Assembly: GCF_000835165.1 (NCBI RefSeq)
Contig: NZ_CP007790.1
Location: forward strand, 930,001 to 994,000
Length of the DNA stretch: 64,000 nt
Source of the DNA: Corynebacterium marinum DSM 44953
Lineage (GTDB): Bacteria > Actinomycetota > Actinomycetes > Mycobacteriales > Mycobacteriaceae
Direction of reading: 5' to 3'
In this document: positions 1 through 10,440 of the stretch, piece by piece
How positions within the stretch are numbered: position 1 is the first letter of the stretch
Layout: the number at the start of each line of letters is the position of its first letter
Notes under the pieces: model-generated
Told to the model about the DNA's origin: nothing
Databases searched by the model: none
Seen by the model: only the letters and a program-made list of their open reading frames with translations
Made by a program: the position numbers and the translations under genes

Positions 1-3000
1 GGAGGTGGAAATGGTTGGCCGGGGTAGTCGGCTGGGCCACCGTCATGGAACCCTCGGCGCACAGCTGCAGGAAGCGCTCGATGCGGGCGGAGGAGTGGTC
101 CGGTCCCTGTCCCTCGTAGCCGTGCGGCAGGAGGAGGATGAGGCCGGAGGTCTCGCCCCACTTGGCCTCGCCGGAGGACACGTACTCGTCGATGATGGTC
201 TGCGCGCCGTTGGCGAAGTCGCCGAACTGCGCCTCCCACGCGACGACCGCGTCCTGGTTGCCCACGGTGTAGCCGTACTCGAAGCCCATGCCGGCGTACT
301 CGGTCAGCGCGGAGTTGTACACCATGAACTTGCCCTCGCCCTTGGACTGGGCGAGCTGGTGGAGCGGGTTGTACTCCTGGCCGGTGCGCGGGTCGACCGG
401 GACAGCGTGGCGCTGGGTGAAGGTGCCGCGACGGGAATCCTCGCCGGCCAGGCGGACGAGCCGCCCGGAGTTGGCCAGGGAACCGAAGGCGATGAGCTCG
501 CCCCAACCCCAGTCGATGCCGCCCTCGCGGACAGCGGCGCCGCGCTTCTTGGCCACCGGTGCGACACGCGGGTGGAACTCGAAGCCCTCCGGCGGGGTCG
601 CGTAGGCCTGGCCGATCTCGACGAGCTCGGCGCGGGTGATGGAGGTGTCCAGACCGCGGGTCAGCTCCTGGGAGCCGGTGATACCGGTCTGCTCCTGCGG
701 GGCGCCCTTGTCGGCTTCCTTGACCTCGTTGAAGACGGACTCCATCTGGTCGTGGAAGTCGCGTGCGGCTGCCTCGGCGTCCTCTGCGGAGAGATCGCCG
801 CGGCCGACGAGGTCGTCGGTGTAGCGGGCACGGACGGACTTGCGGTCGCCGATGATCTCGTACATCTGCGGCTGGGTCATCGACGGGTCGTCGGCCTCGT
901 TGTGTCCGCGGCGGCGGTAACAGATGAGGTCGATGAAGACGTCCTTGCCGAAGCGGCGGCGGTACTCGGTGGCCAGCTGGCCGACCCACACGACCGCTTC
1001 CGGGTCGTCGCCGTTGACGTGGAAGACCGGGGTGTCGAAGCCCTTGGCCAGGTCGGTGGCGTAGTGGGTGGAGCGGGAAGAGTCCGGAGTGGTGGTGAAT
1101 CCGATCTGGTTGTTCACCACGATGTGGATGGTGCCGCCGACGGTGTAGCCGCGCAGGCCGGCGAGGTTGATGGTCTCCTGGACGATGCCCAGGCCGGCGA
1201 AGGAGGCGTCGCCGTGGAGCATGAGCGGCATGACGGTGAATCCGTCGTCGCCCTTGTCCAGCAGGTCCTGCTTGGCGCGGGAGATGCCCACCATGACCGG
1301 GTCGACGGCCTCGAGGTGGGAGGGGTTGGCGGTCAGGGAGACCGTGATCTCGCCGTCGCCGAACATCTGGAGATGGCGGCCCTGCGAGCCGAGGTGGTAC
1401 TTCACGTCGCCGGAGCCGCCGATCTGGCCCTGGGTCATGTTGCCCTCGAACTCGTGGAAGATCTGGGCCAGCGGCTTGCCGACGATGTTGAACAGCACGT
1501 TCAGGCGGCCGCGGTGCGGCATGCCGATGACGACCTCGTCGAGGCCCTGGCCCGCGGCGGTGTCGATGGCGGCGTCCATGAGCGGGATGAGCGCCTCGGC
1601 GCCCTCGAGGGAGAAGCGCTTCTGTCCGACGTACTTGGTCTGTAGGAAGTTCTCGAACGCCTCGGCGGCGTTGAGCTTCTGCAGGATGTACTTCTGCTCG
1701 GCGTTGGTCGGCTTGGGCATGCCGGCCTCGAGTCGGTCCTGCAGCCACTCGCGCTCGTCGCGGTCGAGGATGTGGGTGTACTCGGTGCCGACCTTGAGGG
1801 TGTACGCGGCGCGCAGGCGGGAGAGCACCTCGCGCAGGGTCATGACCTCCTTGCCGCCGAAACCGCCGACATGGAAGGTGCGGTCGAGGTCCCAGATGGT
1901 CAGGCCGTGGGTGGCGATGTCGAGGTCGCGGTGGTCCGGGATCGGCATGCCCGGCTGGTGCCACTGCAGCGGGTTGGTGTCGGCGATGAGGTGGCCGCGC
2001 GCGCGGTAGGCCTCGATGAGCTGCATGACGCGGGTGTTCTTGTCCAGGCCGCGGTTCGGCAGGTCCTGTGCCCACCGCATCGGAACGTACGGGACGTTCA
2101 TGCGGTCGAAGATGTGGTCCCAGAACTTGTCGTCGGTGAGCAGCTGCGACATGGTGCGCAGGAACTCGCCGGACTCGGCGCCCTGGATGACGCGGTGGTC
2201 GTAGGTGGAGGTGATGGTGACGAGCTTGCCCACGCCCAGCTCCGCGAGGCGGTCCTCGGAGGCGCCGGCGAACTCCGCCGGGTAGTCCATGGAGCCGACA
2301 CCGATGATGGTGCCCTGACCCTTGGTCAGCCGCGGGACGGAGTGGCGGGTGCCGATGCCGCCCGGGTTGGTCAGGGAGACGGTGACGCCCTGGTAGTCGT
2401 CGAGGGTCAGCTTGCCCACGCGGGAGCGGGCGACGATGTCCTCGTAGGCCTCGACGAACTCGTCGAAGGACATCTTCTCGGTCTCCTTGATGGCGGCGAC
2501 CACGAGAGCGCGGGAGCCGTCCTTCTGCGGGAGGTCGATGGCCAGGCCGATGTTGATGTGCTCCGGGGTGACCACGGAGGGCTTGCCGTCGACGACGTCG
2601 TAGGAGACGTTCATGTCCGGGTGGGCCTGGATCGCCTTCGCCATGGCGTAGCCGATGATGTGCGTGAAGGAGATCTTGCCGCCGCGGGTGCGCGCCAGGT
2701 GGTCGTTGACCATGGAGCGGTTCTCGAACATGAGCTTGACCGGCATGTCGCGGACCGAGGTTGCGGTGGGCACCTCAAGCGACTCGTCCATGTTCTTGGC
2801 GATGGCCTTGAACAGGCCGCGCAGGGCCTTGGCGCCCGGCTCCGGCTTCGCGGTGGCGGCGGCGCGGTCGATCGGGGACGCCGGCTTCTTCCGCTTCGCG
2901 GCCGGTGCGGCCTTCTCTATGGTCTTGACCTGTTCCGTCACGACGGTCTCACGCTTCTTCGGCTTGTCGGATCCGATGGGGCCGGCTGGGGGGACGGAGA

Positions 3001-3181
3001 CGGGCTCCGCAGTCGTCTTCGCCTGCTCTGCCTTGGGTGCAGTTTCAGTGGACGCCGGGGTGCCGTTCTTCTCGAACAACTCCCGCCATTCCTTGTCCAC
3101 GGACTGGGGGTCCTTCTGGAACTGCTGGAACATCTCGTCTACCAGCCACTCGTTCGGGCCGAAAGTACTTGCGCTGCTCAC
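1..3181 (-). CDS. odhA: 2-oxoglutarate dehydrogenase E1 with fused E2-type acyltransferase domain (partial at C-terminus)
   Basis: TCA-cycle enzyme that decarboxylates 2-oxoglutarate with thiamine diphosphate. About 1060 residues are visible and the last part lies outside the window. Order: a short E1 N-terminal helix region, an Ala/Lys/Pro-rich linker (about 45-95), an E2-like acyltransferase domain with the TYDHRVIQG motif near residue 328 and no lipoyl domain, then the E1 domain with GDASFAGLG near residue 657 and [11 protein letters not shown]. This fused architecture is typical of Corynebacteriales. I chose GTG at 3181 (protein begins [12 protein letters not shown]) because it matches the known family start and has GAGGCGAG upstream; an in-frame ATG at 3199 is less likely. 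In C. glutamicum the homologue is inhibited by the FHA protein OdhI, which is not in this window. Confidence 0.96.
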   Translation of the reverse strand, partial: MSSASTFGPNEWLVDEMFQQFQKDPQSVDKEWRELFEKNGTPASTETAPKAEQAKTTAEPVSVPPAGPIGSDKPKKRETVVTEQVKTIEKAAPAAKRKKPASPIDRAAATAKPEPGAKALRGLFKAIAKNMDESLEVPTATSVRDMPVKLMFENRSMVNDHLARTRGGKISFTHIIGYAMAKAIQAHPDMNVSYDVVDGKPSVVTPEHINIGLAIDLPQKDGSRALVVAAIKETEKMSFDEFVEAYEDIVARSRVGKLTLDDYQGVTVSLTNPGGIGTRHSVPRLTKGQGTIIGVGSMDYPAEFAGASEDRLAELGVGKLVTITSTYDHRVIQGAESGEFLRTMSQLLTDDKFWDHIFDRMNVPYVPMRWAQDLPNRGLDKNTRVMQLIEAYRARGHLIADTNPLQWHQPGMPIPDHRDLDIATHGLTIWDLDRTFHVGGFGGKEVMTLREVLSRLRAAYTLKVGTEYTHILDRDEREWLQDRLEAGMPKPTNAEQKYILQKLNAAEAFENFLQTKYVGQKRFSLEGAEALIPLMDAAIDTAAGQGLDEVVIGMPHRGRLNVLFNIVGKPLAQIFHEFEGNMTQGQIGGSGDVKYHLGSQGRHLQMFGDGEITVSLTANPSHLEAVDPVMVGISRAKQDLLDKGDDGFTVMPLMLHGDASFAGLGIVQETINLAGLRGYTVGGTIHIVVNNQIGFTTTPDSSRSTHYATDLAKGFDTPVFHVNGDDPEAVVWVGQLATEYRRRFGKDVFIDLICYRRRGHNEADDPSMTQPQMYEIIGDRKSVRARYTDDLVGRGDLSAEDAEAAARDFHDQMESVFNEVKEADKGAPQEQTGITGSQELTRGLDTSITRAELVEIGQAYATPPEGFEFHPRVAPVAKKRGAAVREGGIDWGWGELIAFGSLANSGRLVRLAGEDSRRGTFTQRHAVPVDPRTGQEYNPLHQLAQSKGEGKFMVYNSALTEYAGMGFEYGYTVGNQDAVVAWEAQFGDFANGAQTIIDEYVSSGEAKWGETSGLILLLPHGYEGQGPDHSSARIERFLQLCAEGSMTVAQPTTPANHFHL

Positions 3182-3304
3182 GGCAGAAGCTCGCCTCATT
3201 TCGTTGCTTTTCTTGCAGTCGTCTTGCTAACAGTAATCGTCCACTACAGGGTAGCGTGTCGTTCCCCCGCACCATTCACTGCTGGGGGCGTTTCTTCACC
3301 CCCG

Positions 3305-6300
3305 TCAACGGTGCGCGCTCCACAATCCGGCGTACACACCCTTCCGGTTCAGCAGCTCGGGGTGGGAACCGTCCTCGATGATACGTCCCCTGTCGATGAC
3401 GAGGATCCGGTCGGCCCTCGCCGCGGTGGCCAGGCGGTGCGCGACGACCACCGAGGTGCGTCCCCGGGTGATCCGGTCGGAGGCGTCCAGGACGGCCGCC
3501 TCAGTGGCGGGGTCGAGGGTGGCGGTGGCTTCGTCGAGAAGCATCACGTCGGGCCGGAGGAGTTCCGCCCGGGCGAGCGCAATGAGCTGGCGCTGGCCCG
3601 AGGACAGGCCCCGGCCGCGTTCTCCCACGCTGTGGCGGAAACCGCCCGGGATGCCCGCGATGATGTCGAGCGCGCCGATCCGCCGGACCGCCTCCTCGAT
3701 GTCGTGTTCGGTGGCGCCGGGAAGCCCGTAGGAGATGTTCTCGGCGACGGTGCCGATGAACAGGTGCGCCTCCTGCGGCACCTGCGCGATCGACCGGCGC
3801 CAGGGGGTGAGCGGGAACTCGCGGATGTCCGTGCCGCCGGCGGTGACGCGCCCCTCGACCGGGTCGTAGAACCGCGCCAGCAGTTTCACCACGGTCGACT
3901 TGCCGGCACCCGTCGTGCCGACCAACGCGACGGTGCTGCCCGGGGCGATGGCCACGTCGAGGCCGGCGGCCACGAGCTGGCCCCCGGGGCTGTAGGCGAA
4001 GGAGACGTTCTCCAGGGCGAGCGTGCCGCGGGCGGCGTCGGCCGTGTCGGCGGGGGAGAGCCGGCCGGTGTCGGTGACGGTGGGGCGTTCGGCCAGCAGG
4101 TCGGTGATGCGCCGGAATCCGACGGTCGCCTGCTGCCAGGAGTCGAAGATCTGGCCGAGCTGCTGGATAGGCCCGTAGAGCTGGGCCAGGTACATGACGA
4201 ACGCGACGAGCACGCCGGCGGTGAGCTCCCCGTCGGCGACGCGGGTCGCGCCGACGCCGAGGACCAGCGCCGTGGTGATCTGGGAGACGGCGTTGACGCC
4301 GGGGAAGTAGACCGCGACGGCGGCCTGCGCGCGGACCCGGAGGCGCCGGTACTGCTCCGACTCGGCCCGGAATTCCTCGAGGGCGATGGGCGTGCGGCCG
4401 TGCATCTGGGCGGTGCGCAGGCCGTTGATGTTCTCCTGGAACGCGGCGTTGACGGAGCTGACTTGCTCGCGTGCCCGGGTGTACAGGCGCGAGGAGATGC
4501 GGCGGAAGATGAGCGTGGCCGCCACGATCAGCGGAATCGCGGCCACCGCGACGAGGGAGAGCCCGGCGTCGGTCCAGGCGAGCATCCCGATGACGCCCAC
4601 CAGCGTGCCGACCGAGACGATCGACTGCGCCAGGCCGGTCTGGAGGAAGGAGCTGAGGGTGTCGATGTCGGTGGTCATACGCGTCATGATCCGGCCGGAG
4701 AGGTTCGTTTCGTAGTAGCTCATGGACAGCCGCTGCAGGTGCGCGTAGCTGCGCAGGCGGAGCCCGTAGAGCAGCCTTTCGCCGGTGCGCGAGGTGAGGA
4801 CGATCAGGGCGGTGGCCGCCGCCCAGCTCACCGTGACGACGAGGAGGCCACCGCCGGCGATCCACCACAGCGTCTCCATCGAACCGGCGCCGACGCCGTC
4901 GTCCACCGCCCAGCGCATGAGGGTGGGGAAGGCCAGGTCGGTGAGCACTCCGACGAGCAGCAGGCCGATCACCGCGAGGATGAGCCAGCGCACGGCGAGG
5001 AAGAGGTCGCGCACCCGGAACGAGGTGCGGTCGGACCGCAGTGCCGTGGTGTCCAGGCGGGGTTGCTCGTCGGCGGGTGGCAGCTTCTCGACCCGCGCCA
5101 GCAGCTCCGGGGTGGCCGTGATCGCGCCCATGCCGCGGCCCCCGCCCATGCCTCCTCCTCCGCCGCCCATGCCGCGGCCCCCGCCGATGGTGCCGGAGGT
5201 GTCGGTGATGTGCTCGGTGTGCTCGGCCCGGACGGCCTCCGGCCACAGCTGTCCGCGCGGGGGCTCCGGGATGGCGGAGCGGTCCGGCAGCGGGGTGGGG
5301 GAGGGATCCATGATGGCGGTGAAGCGGGGGTCGTCGGCGAGCAGGCGCGGATCCCCGGTGGCGGTGATGCGGCCGGCATCGATGATGGCGACCCGCTCGG
5401 CCAGGTCCAGGGTGGATTGGCGGTGGGCGACGGCGAGGACGGTGACGTCGGCGAGCTCCCCGCGCAGCCCGGCGAGGATGCGGGCCTCGGTGGCGGCGTC
5501 GATGGCGGAGGTGGCGTCGTCGAGGATGAGCACGCGCGGGCGCGACAGCAGCGCCCGGGCCAGCGCGATGCGCTGGCGCTGGCCGCCGGACAGGGTCAGT
5601 CCTCGTTCGCCCACGACGGTGTCGAATCCCTCGGGGAGACGGTCGATGAACTCGGTCGCCTGGGCCAGATCGGCGGCGTGCCGGATGTCCTCCTCCGTGG
5701 TGGCCGAGCCCATGGCGATGTTGTCGCGGATGGAGGAGGAGTAGAGGAAGGCCTCGTCGAAGACGCACGTGACGGCGCTGCGCAGGTCCGCCCGGGCGAG
5801 GTCGCGGTAGTCCAGTTCGCGGCCGTCGGGGGTGGTCAGGGCGAGGGAACCGGAGTCGGGGCGGTAGAAACCGCCGGCCAGCTGCACCGCCATTGACTTG
5901 CCGGAACCGGCCGGGCCGATGAGGGCGAGGGTTTCTCCCGGGGCGATGTCGAGGGTGGTGCCGTCGAGGACGCGGTTGCCCTGGGTGGAGAACTCCACGC
6001 CGGTCAACCGGAGGCCGAGCGGACCCTCGGGCAGGGGGACAGGGTCGGCGGGGTCCGGGTCCTGCGGCGTGAGGTCGAGAATGTCGGCGATGCGGTCGAG
6101 GGAGGCCAGGCCCATCTGGAAGGTGACGATCATCCCGGAGAGCATGCCGACAATCTGAGTCAGGGACGTCAGGTAGACGGAGAAGGCGAAGAAGATGCCC
6201 ACGGTGATGTCGCCGCGCAGCACCAGCCAGCCGCCCAGCACGATGTTGACCACCAGCGCCAGCTGCGGCAGGTTGCGCAGCAGCGGCTGGAACCGGGCCT

Positions 6301-7051
6301 GCAGTTTCGCGGCCCGCATCTTCGCGGCGTAGAGAGTGCGGCCCAGGGTGTTCAGCCGGTCGACCTCGCGGTCCTCCTGGGCGAAGGCCTTGACCACGCG
6401 CACGCCGGTGACGGTCTGCTCCACGTGGGTGGCCAGGTCGGCGGTGGCCTGCTGGGACACCCAGGTCGCGGCGTAGACGGAGCGACGGGAGAACACCGCC
6501 ACACCCACGATCAGTGGCATGAAGGCCAGAGCGAAGACCGTGAGCAGGGGCGAGACCCAGAGCATGACGCCCACGGTGATCAGCAGCTGCACCACCATGC
6601 CCAGGGCCCAGGGTCCCATGGCCACGAGCCCCTGGGTGGCGTTGAGGTCCGAGATCGAGCGGGACACCACCTGGCCGGTGACGATCTGGTCCTGGCCGGG
6701 GCCGTCGAGGCGCTGCAGCCGGTCGAGGATCTTCACCCGCAGCGTGTGCTGGGTGTCGATGGACAAGCGGCCGGCGGTGTACCTGCGCAGGAACTGGCTG
6801 AGATAGCGGGCCAGCGCCACCGCGATGAGCACCGCGATGATGGCGTGCAGCGGTTCGAGCTGCGGGAGGGTCCGGGTGGCTGCAGATTCCGTCGCCGCGC
6901 CGGTCGCCACGTCCACCGCCGAACCGGTCAGCAGCGGGATGAGGACCTCGAACACCGTGGCGGCGATGGTGGCCACCACGGTGACGGCGGTGATGCCGCG
7001 GCGGTCCCTCAGCGCGGCGGCGAGCTCGCGGGTGCCGGAGTGGCGCGCCAC
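3305..7051 (-). CDS. Fused two-half ABC exporter (TMD-NBD-TMD-NBD)
   Basis: A single chain of 1248 residues carries two complete ABC-exporter halves. NBD1 has Walker A GPAGSGKS near residue 384, signature LSGGQ and Walker B LILDDATSA, where the usual catalytic Glu is Asp. NBD2 has GTTGAGKS near 1050, signature LSSGQ and LLDEATATLD with the normal Glu. Both have the switch His (VAHR). The two halves are joined by a linker very rich in Gly and Met. This asymmetry is known from heterodimeric exporters with one degenerate ATP site. The substrate is unknown; drugs or lipids are plausible. The GTG start immediately follows the stop of the EcsC-like gene with no gap, suggesting translational coupling. 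In other corynebacteria this gene also lies next to odhA. Confidence 0.93.
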   Translation of the reverse strand: MARHSGTRELAAALRDRRGITAVTVVATIAATVFEVLIPLLTGSAVDVATGAATESAATRTLPQLEPLHAIIAVLIAVALARYLSQFLRRYTAGRLSIDTQHTLRVKILDRLQRLDGPGQDQIVTGQVVSRSISDLNATQGLVAMGPWALGMVVQLLITVGVMLWVSPLLTVFALAFMPLIVGVAVFSRRSVYAATWVSQQATADLATHVEQTVTGVRVVKAFAQEDREVDRLNTLGRTLYAAKMRAAKLQARFQPLLRNLPQLALVVNIVLGGWLVLRGDITVGIFFAFSVYLTSLTQIVGMLSGMIVTFQMGLASLDRIADILDLTPQDPDPADPVPLPEGPLGLRLTGVEFSTQGNRVLDGTTLDIAPGETLALIGPAGSGKSMAVQLAGGFYRPDSGSLALTTPDGRELDYRDLARADLRSAVTCVFDEAFLYSSSIRDNIAMGSATTEEDIRHAADLAQATEFIDRLPEGFDTVVGERGLTLSGGQRQRIALARALLSRPRVLILDDATSAIDAATEARILAGLRGELADVTVLAVAHRQSTLDLAERVAIIDAGRITATGDPRLLADDPRFTAIMDPSPTPLPDRSAIPEPPRGQLWPEAVRAEHTEHITDTSGTIGGGRGMGGGGGGMGGGRGMGAITATPELLARVEKLPPADEQPRLDTTALRSDRTSFRVRDLFLAVRWLILAVIGLLLVGVLTDLAFPTLMRWAVDDGVGAGSMETLWWIAGGGLLVVTVSWAAATALIVLTSRTGERLLYGLRLRSYAHLQRLSMSYYETNLSGRIMTRMTTDIDTLSSFLQTGLAQSIVSVGTLVGVIGMLAWTDAGLSLVAVAAIPLIVAATLIFRRISSRLYTRAREQVSSVNAAFQENINGLRTAQMHGRTPIALEEFRAESEQYRRLRVRAQAAVAVYFPGVNAVSQITTALVLGVGATRVADGELTAGVLVAFVMYLAQLYGPIQQLGQIFDSWQQATVGFRRITDLLAERPTVTDTGRLSPADTADAARGTLALENVSFAYSPGGQLVAAGLDVAIAPGSTVALVGTTGAGKSTVVKLLARFYDPVEGRVTAGGTDIREFPLTPWRRSIAQVPQEAHLFIGTVAENISYGLPGATEHDIEEAVRRIGALDIIAGIPGGFRHSVGERGRGLSSGQRQLIALARAELLRPDVMLLDEATATLDPATEAAVLDASDRITRGRTSVVVAHRLATAARADRILVIDRGRIIEDGSHPELLNRKGVYAGLWSAHR

Positions 7052-7819
7052 CTAGTTCACCGGGGCGGGGAACTGCGCGGGGAGCATCCCGAGGGATTCG
7101 CGGACGTTCGCGATGACGGCCTTGGACAGCTTGCGGTTGGCGATGGTGCCGACGACCGCACCGATGCCCAACGGCATCATCTTGCCCAGCCAGGCCTTCC
7201 GGAAGCGTTTGGTCAGCTGCTTGACCGCGGTGCGGATGAGGCGGTTGTTCACCTCGGCGAGCTTCGGCGCGGAGAATCGCGCCACCGTGGAGATCGACGG
7301 CGCGCCCTTCGTCTTGCCGATGTCCCCGACGAACGTGTCGACGACCGCCGTCCCCTTCGCCCCCAGCACGGCCACCAGGATGAGCGTCTTGCGCCGCTCC
7401 TTCTCGGAGATGTCGATGCCCCGCAGGTGGGCGCTGGCCATGGTGTACCAGGCGGCTGCGTCGAGGAAGACGATGGATTCCGCGCCGATGGCGGCGGCGC
7501 CCATGAAGAAGCCGATGCCGGGGATCGCGGCGGCGGCTCCCGCGCCGGCGCCTGAACCGGTGGCGATGCGCAGGAAGTGCTTGTCCACGAGATCCTGGAT
7601 CTCCGACGGCGACGCCTCCGGATTCCTCTTCCGCAGGAAGTCGACGTACCCGGTGATGGCCGAGGACTGGATGGACACCGCCTTGTCCAGGGCGGAGATG
7701 AGCATCCGTCCGGCGGGGCCGGCGTTCTGCTCCAGGGTCGCGGGATCGGACCCCTGGCCGTCGATGAGGACCTGATGGGGCGACTCAGCCTTCGGGGATG
7801 AGAACTTCATGGTGGCCAA
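7052..7819 (-). CDS. EcsC-family protein
   Basis: A 255-residue protein with a hydrophobic glycine/alanine-rich central segment (GSGAGAGAAAAIPGIG, then a stretch ending MGAAAIGAESIVF) and a conserved AAWYTMASAHLRGID region, which fits the EcsC family. The function of EcsC proteins is not established. TTG at 7819 is preferred because GAGGAG ends six bases upstream; the ATG at 7810 would be too far from it. The stop codon abuts the GTG of the ABC exporter, so the two are probably cotranscribed and may act together at the membrane (inference). Confidence 0.8.
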   Translation of the reverse strand: MATMKFSSPKAESPHQVLIDGQGSDPATLEQNAGPAGRMLISALDKAVSIQSSAITGYVDFLRKRNPEASPSEIQDLVDKHFLRIATGSGAGAGAAAAIPGIGFFMGAAAIGAESIVFLDAAAWYTMASAHLRGIDISEKERRKTLILVAVLGAKGTAVVDTFVGDIGKTKGAPSISTVARFSAPKLAEVNNRLIRTAVKQLTKRFRKAWLGKMMPLGIGAVVGTIANRKLSKAVIANVRESLGMLPAQFPAPVN

Positions 7820-7910
7820 TGCTGCTCCTCGAGAGTTGACTGACGTCCGATTCTAATCAATTTCACAGACGCCAACCCGCGGGGAGTTCGGATTGTTCCC
7901 CCGCCCCTGG

Positions 7911-8723
7911 TCAGTCGCGGTTGGCGAAGTCCTCCGCAGCCTCCACCTGCTCCGGGGTGGGGCGCACGCCCGTGTACAGGGCGAACTGCTCGGCCGCCTG
8001 GAGGGCGACGACCTCGCCGCCGTTGATGGTGGGCGTGCCCAGACGCTCGGCGGCCCGGATCAGCGGCGTGCGGACCGGGTAGGCCACGACGTCGAAAACC
8101 ATCGCCGCCGCCGCGACCGCCTCGTCGGAGAAGGCCTGGATGTCCTCCCCGCCGCCGTGCATGCCCAGCGGGGTCACGTTGACCAGCAGGCCGGCCCCGG
8201 CGGGCACCTCGGCGGAGTAGTCCCAGCCGTAGCGGGACGCCAGGGAGGAACCGGTCGCATGGTTGCGGGCCACGACGGTGCCCTGCATCCCGTGGTCGGC
8301 CAGCGCGGCGACGACCGCGTTGGCCATGCCGCCGGAACCGCGCACCGCGACGGGCAGGGCGGGGTCCACCCCGTGCGACTTCAGCAGGGCGGCGACGGCG
8401 ACGTAGTCGGTGTTGTAACCGACCAGCTCGCCGTCGGTGTTGACGATCGTGTTGACGGCGCCGATGCGGGAGGCGGAGGGGTCGAGGGAATCGATGAGCG
8501 GGATGACGTCCTGCTTGTAGGGCATGGACACGCCTGCCCCGCGGATGTCCAGCCCGCGGATTCCGGCGACGGCCGCGGTGATGTCGGTGGGGGAGACCGC
8601 CTTGTAGAGGTAGTTGAGGCCGAGCCTGTCGTAGAGCCAGTTGTGGAACCTGACCCCGTGGTTGCTCGGCCGGGCGGCCAGTGAGATACACAGTATGGTT
8701 TCGCGGTCGACGTAGTTCACCAT
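7911..8723 (-). CDS. aroE: AroE-like shikimate/quinate dehydrogenase family protein
   Basis: A 270-residue NAD(P)-dependent dehydrogenase of the AroE family. Visible family features are VSMPYKQD with the catalytic-type Lys near 70, GAVNTIV, the paired Asp in GYNTDY near 106, a Rossmann loop GSGGMANAVV, and NVTPLGMHG. The N-terminal substrate loop that usually carries a Ser-x-Ser motif reads LAARPSNHGVRFHN, so only one Ser is kept, and the substrate may differ from shikimate. It corresponds in position to the aroE paralogue next to the ABC exporter in C. glutamicum. ATG at 8723 is chosen; longer frames upstream run through the divergent esterase gene and are not supported. Confidence 0.85.
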   Translation of the reverse strand: MVNYVDRETILCISLAARPSNHGVRFHNWLYDRLGLNYLYKAVSPTDITAAVAGIRGLDIRGAGVSMPYKQDVIPLIDSLDPSASRIGAVNTIVNTDGELVGYNTDYVAVAALLKSHGVDPALPVAVRGSGGMANAVVAALADHGMQGTVVARNHATGSSLASRYGWDYSAEVPAGAGLLVNVTPLGMHGGGEDIQAFSDEAVAAAAMVFDVVAYPVRTPLIRAAERLGTPTINGGEVVALQAAEQFALYTGVRPTPEQVEAAEDFANRD

Positions 8724-8742
8724 GCTCACTACCGTAGTGGGT

Positions 8743-10320
8743 ATGACCTTGCCCGCCACCACCCGACCACAGGTCCGCACCACCGCCGGCATGGTGAGGG
8801 GGCTGGTGGATGAGCAGCTGGGTGTCCGGACCTGGCGCGGCGTACCCTTCGGTGCGAGCACCGGCGGCGACAACCGCTTCCGCGCCCCCCGGCGCCCCCG
8901 GCACTGGCGCGGCGTGCGCGACGCCGCCAGTTTCGGCCCGCCCGCCCCGCAGCCGACATACTCCTGGACCGACCGGGTCGTCGGTTCGGAGAACTGCCTC
9001 CACCTGGACATCGTCCGCCCCGACACCGACGAGCAGCTGCCGGTGGTCGTCTACCTGCACGGCGGTTCCTTCATCATGGGTTCCTCCCACGAGCCGCTGT
9101 TGCGCGGCTACCAGTTCGCCAGGACGATCAACTGCGTCTACGTGTCGGTGAACTTCCGGCTCGGCGCGCTGGGGTATCTGGATCTGCGCAGTCTCGGCGA
9201 CGACTGCGTGGCCAACCCGGCGCTGCGCGACCAGCTGCTGGCGCTGCAGTGGGTCCAGTCCAACATCGCCCAGTTCGGCGGCGACCCCGACCGCGTCACG
9301 CTGATGGGGGAGTCCGCGGGCGGGGCGGCGGCGGCCACGCTCATGGCTGTCCAGGCGGCCGAGGGGCTCTTCCACCGGGCGATCGTCCAGTCCCCGCCGA
9401 TGACCATGATCCATTCGCGCGCGCAGGCCACCCTCTGGGCGCGCGAGCTGGTCTACCAGATGGCGCTGCCGCGGCAGACCACGCTGGCGGACCTGCGCGC
9501 CGAGCACCCCTACGATCTGGTGCGCGCCGGGCAGTCGATGATGTGGCGGGGCCGTGAGCTCCAGCACCTGAACACCACCTACGCGCCGACGGTGGACGGC
9601 ACGCTCCTGCTGGATCATCCACTCTCCGTCTTCGATAACGGCGACCAGGTCAAGGTGCCCCTGCTGGTGGGGACGAACTCGGATGAGACGAGCTTCTCCA
9701 AGTTCTTCTACATGCGCACCTCCGCGCGCTCCCGAGCCGCGCTCCGGCTGCTCAGCGCTTTCGACCCGGAGGAGGCGTCGTACGTGCTCGGCGCCTACGA
9801 CGGTGCCCGGGACCGCGCGCAGTTCGCCGACCTGCTTGCCGACGCCCTCTTCTGGGCCCCGTCCGTCCGCCTCGCCACCGACCACAACCCCCTGGCGCCG
9901 ACCTGGATGTACCGCTTCGACTACGCGCCGGCCGCCCTGCGGTGGCTGGGACTGGGGGCGATGCACTCCCTGGAGCTGACGGCGATCTTCGGGGACCCGG
10001 GGGCGTCGAGAACCTCCGGGCTGGCGCGTTTCGGCGGCATGGAGGGGATGGCGGAGTTGACCGACGTCATGCAGTACCACTGGGGCCAGTTCATCCACCA
10101 CGGCCGGCCGGGGGAGGAATGGCCCGCCTACCAGCCCCCGACCGACGACGCCCCGGCCCGGGCGACGATGGTCTTCGACGCGCCCGCGCGGGTGGAGTAC
10201 GACCCGAAGGCCGGGAAGCGCCGCGCCTGGGCGGACTACGACATGACCGAGTGGGGCCACGGCCGTCCGGAACTGCTGGAGGAGCTGGGGCTGCTCATCA
10301 GTACGGAGCTGGGGCGCTAG
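8743..10320 (+). CDS. Carboxylesterase type B
   Basis: Alpha/beta-hydrolase of 525 residues that should cleave carboxylic esters. The nucleophile elbow is GESAGG, the oxyanion loop is YLHGGSF, the acidic residue is in TNSDETSF and the catalytic His is probably in GAMHSLEL. There is no signal peptide, so it is probably cytoplasmic. I prefer ATG at 8743 (MTLPATT) to the in-frame ATG at 8722, which overlaps the aroE start; TACCGT at 8730-8735 would make the transcript leaderless. The two divergent starts are only about 20 bases apart. Confidence 0.92.
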   Translation: MTLPATTRPQVRTTAGMVRGLVDEQLGVRTWRGVPFGASTGGDNRFRAPRRPRHWRGVRDAASFGPPAPQPTYSWTDRVVGSENCLHLDIVRPDTDEQLPVVVYLHGGSFIMGSSHEPLLRGYQFARTINCVYVSVNFRLGALGYLDLRSLGDDCVANPALRDQLLALQWVQSNIAQFGGDPDRVTLMGESAGGAAAATLMAVQAAEGLFHRAIVQSPPMTMIHSRAQATLWARELVYQMALPRQTTLADLRAEHPYDLVRAGQSMMWRGRELQHLNTTYAPTVDGTLLLDHPLSVFDNGDQVKVPLLVGTNSDETSFSKFFYMRTSARSRAALRLLSAFDPEEASYVLGAYDGARDRAQFADLLADALFWAPSVRLATDHNPLAPTWMYRFDYAPAALRWLGLGAMHSLELTAIFGDPGASRTSGLARFGGMEGMAELTDVMQYHWGQFIHHGRPGEEWPAYQPPTDDAPARATMVFDAPARVEYDPKAGKRRAWADYDMTEWGHGRPELLEELGLLISTELGR

Positions 10321-10440
10321 CGATTCCCCCGCGCGAGTCGGTGGGCAGGACTTCTGGCGCACGGCTAGGCTGGTTCCGGATTGCCGTAGGCGGTCGTCGA
10401 GTTAGAGAACCGGGTTCACATGGAAGGACACCTAACACTC

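Noticed and set aside
1772-5896. A 1374-codon plus-strand frame across odhA and the ABC exporter
   Set aside because: Both minus-strand genes are certain; the plus frame gives only compositional protein.
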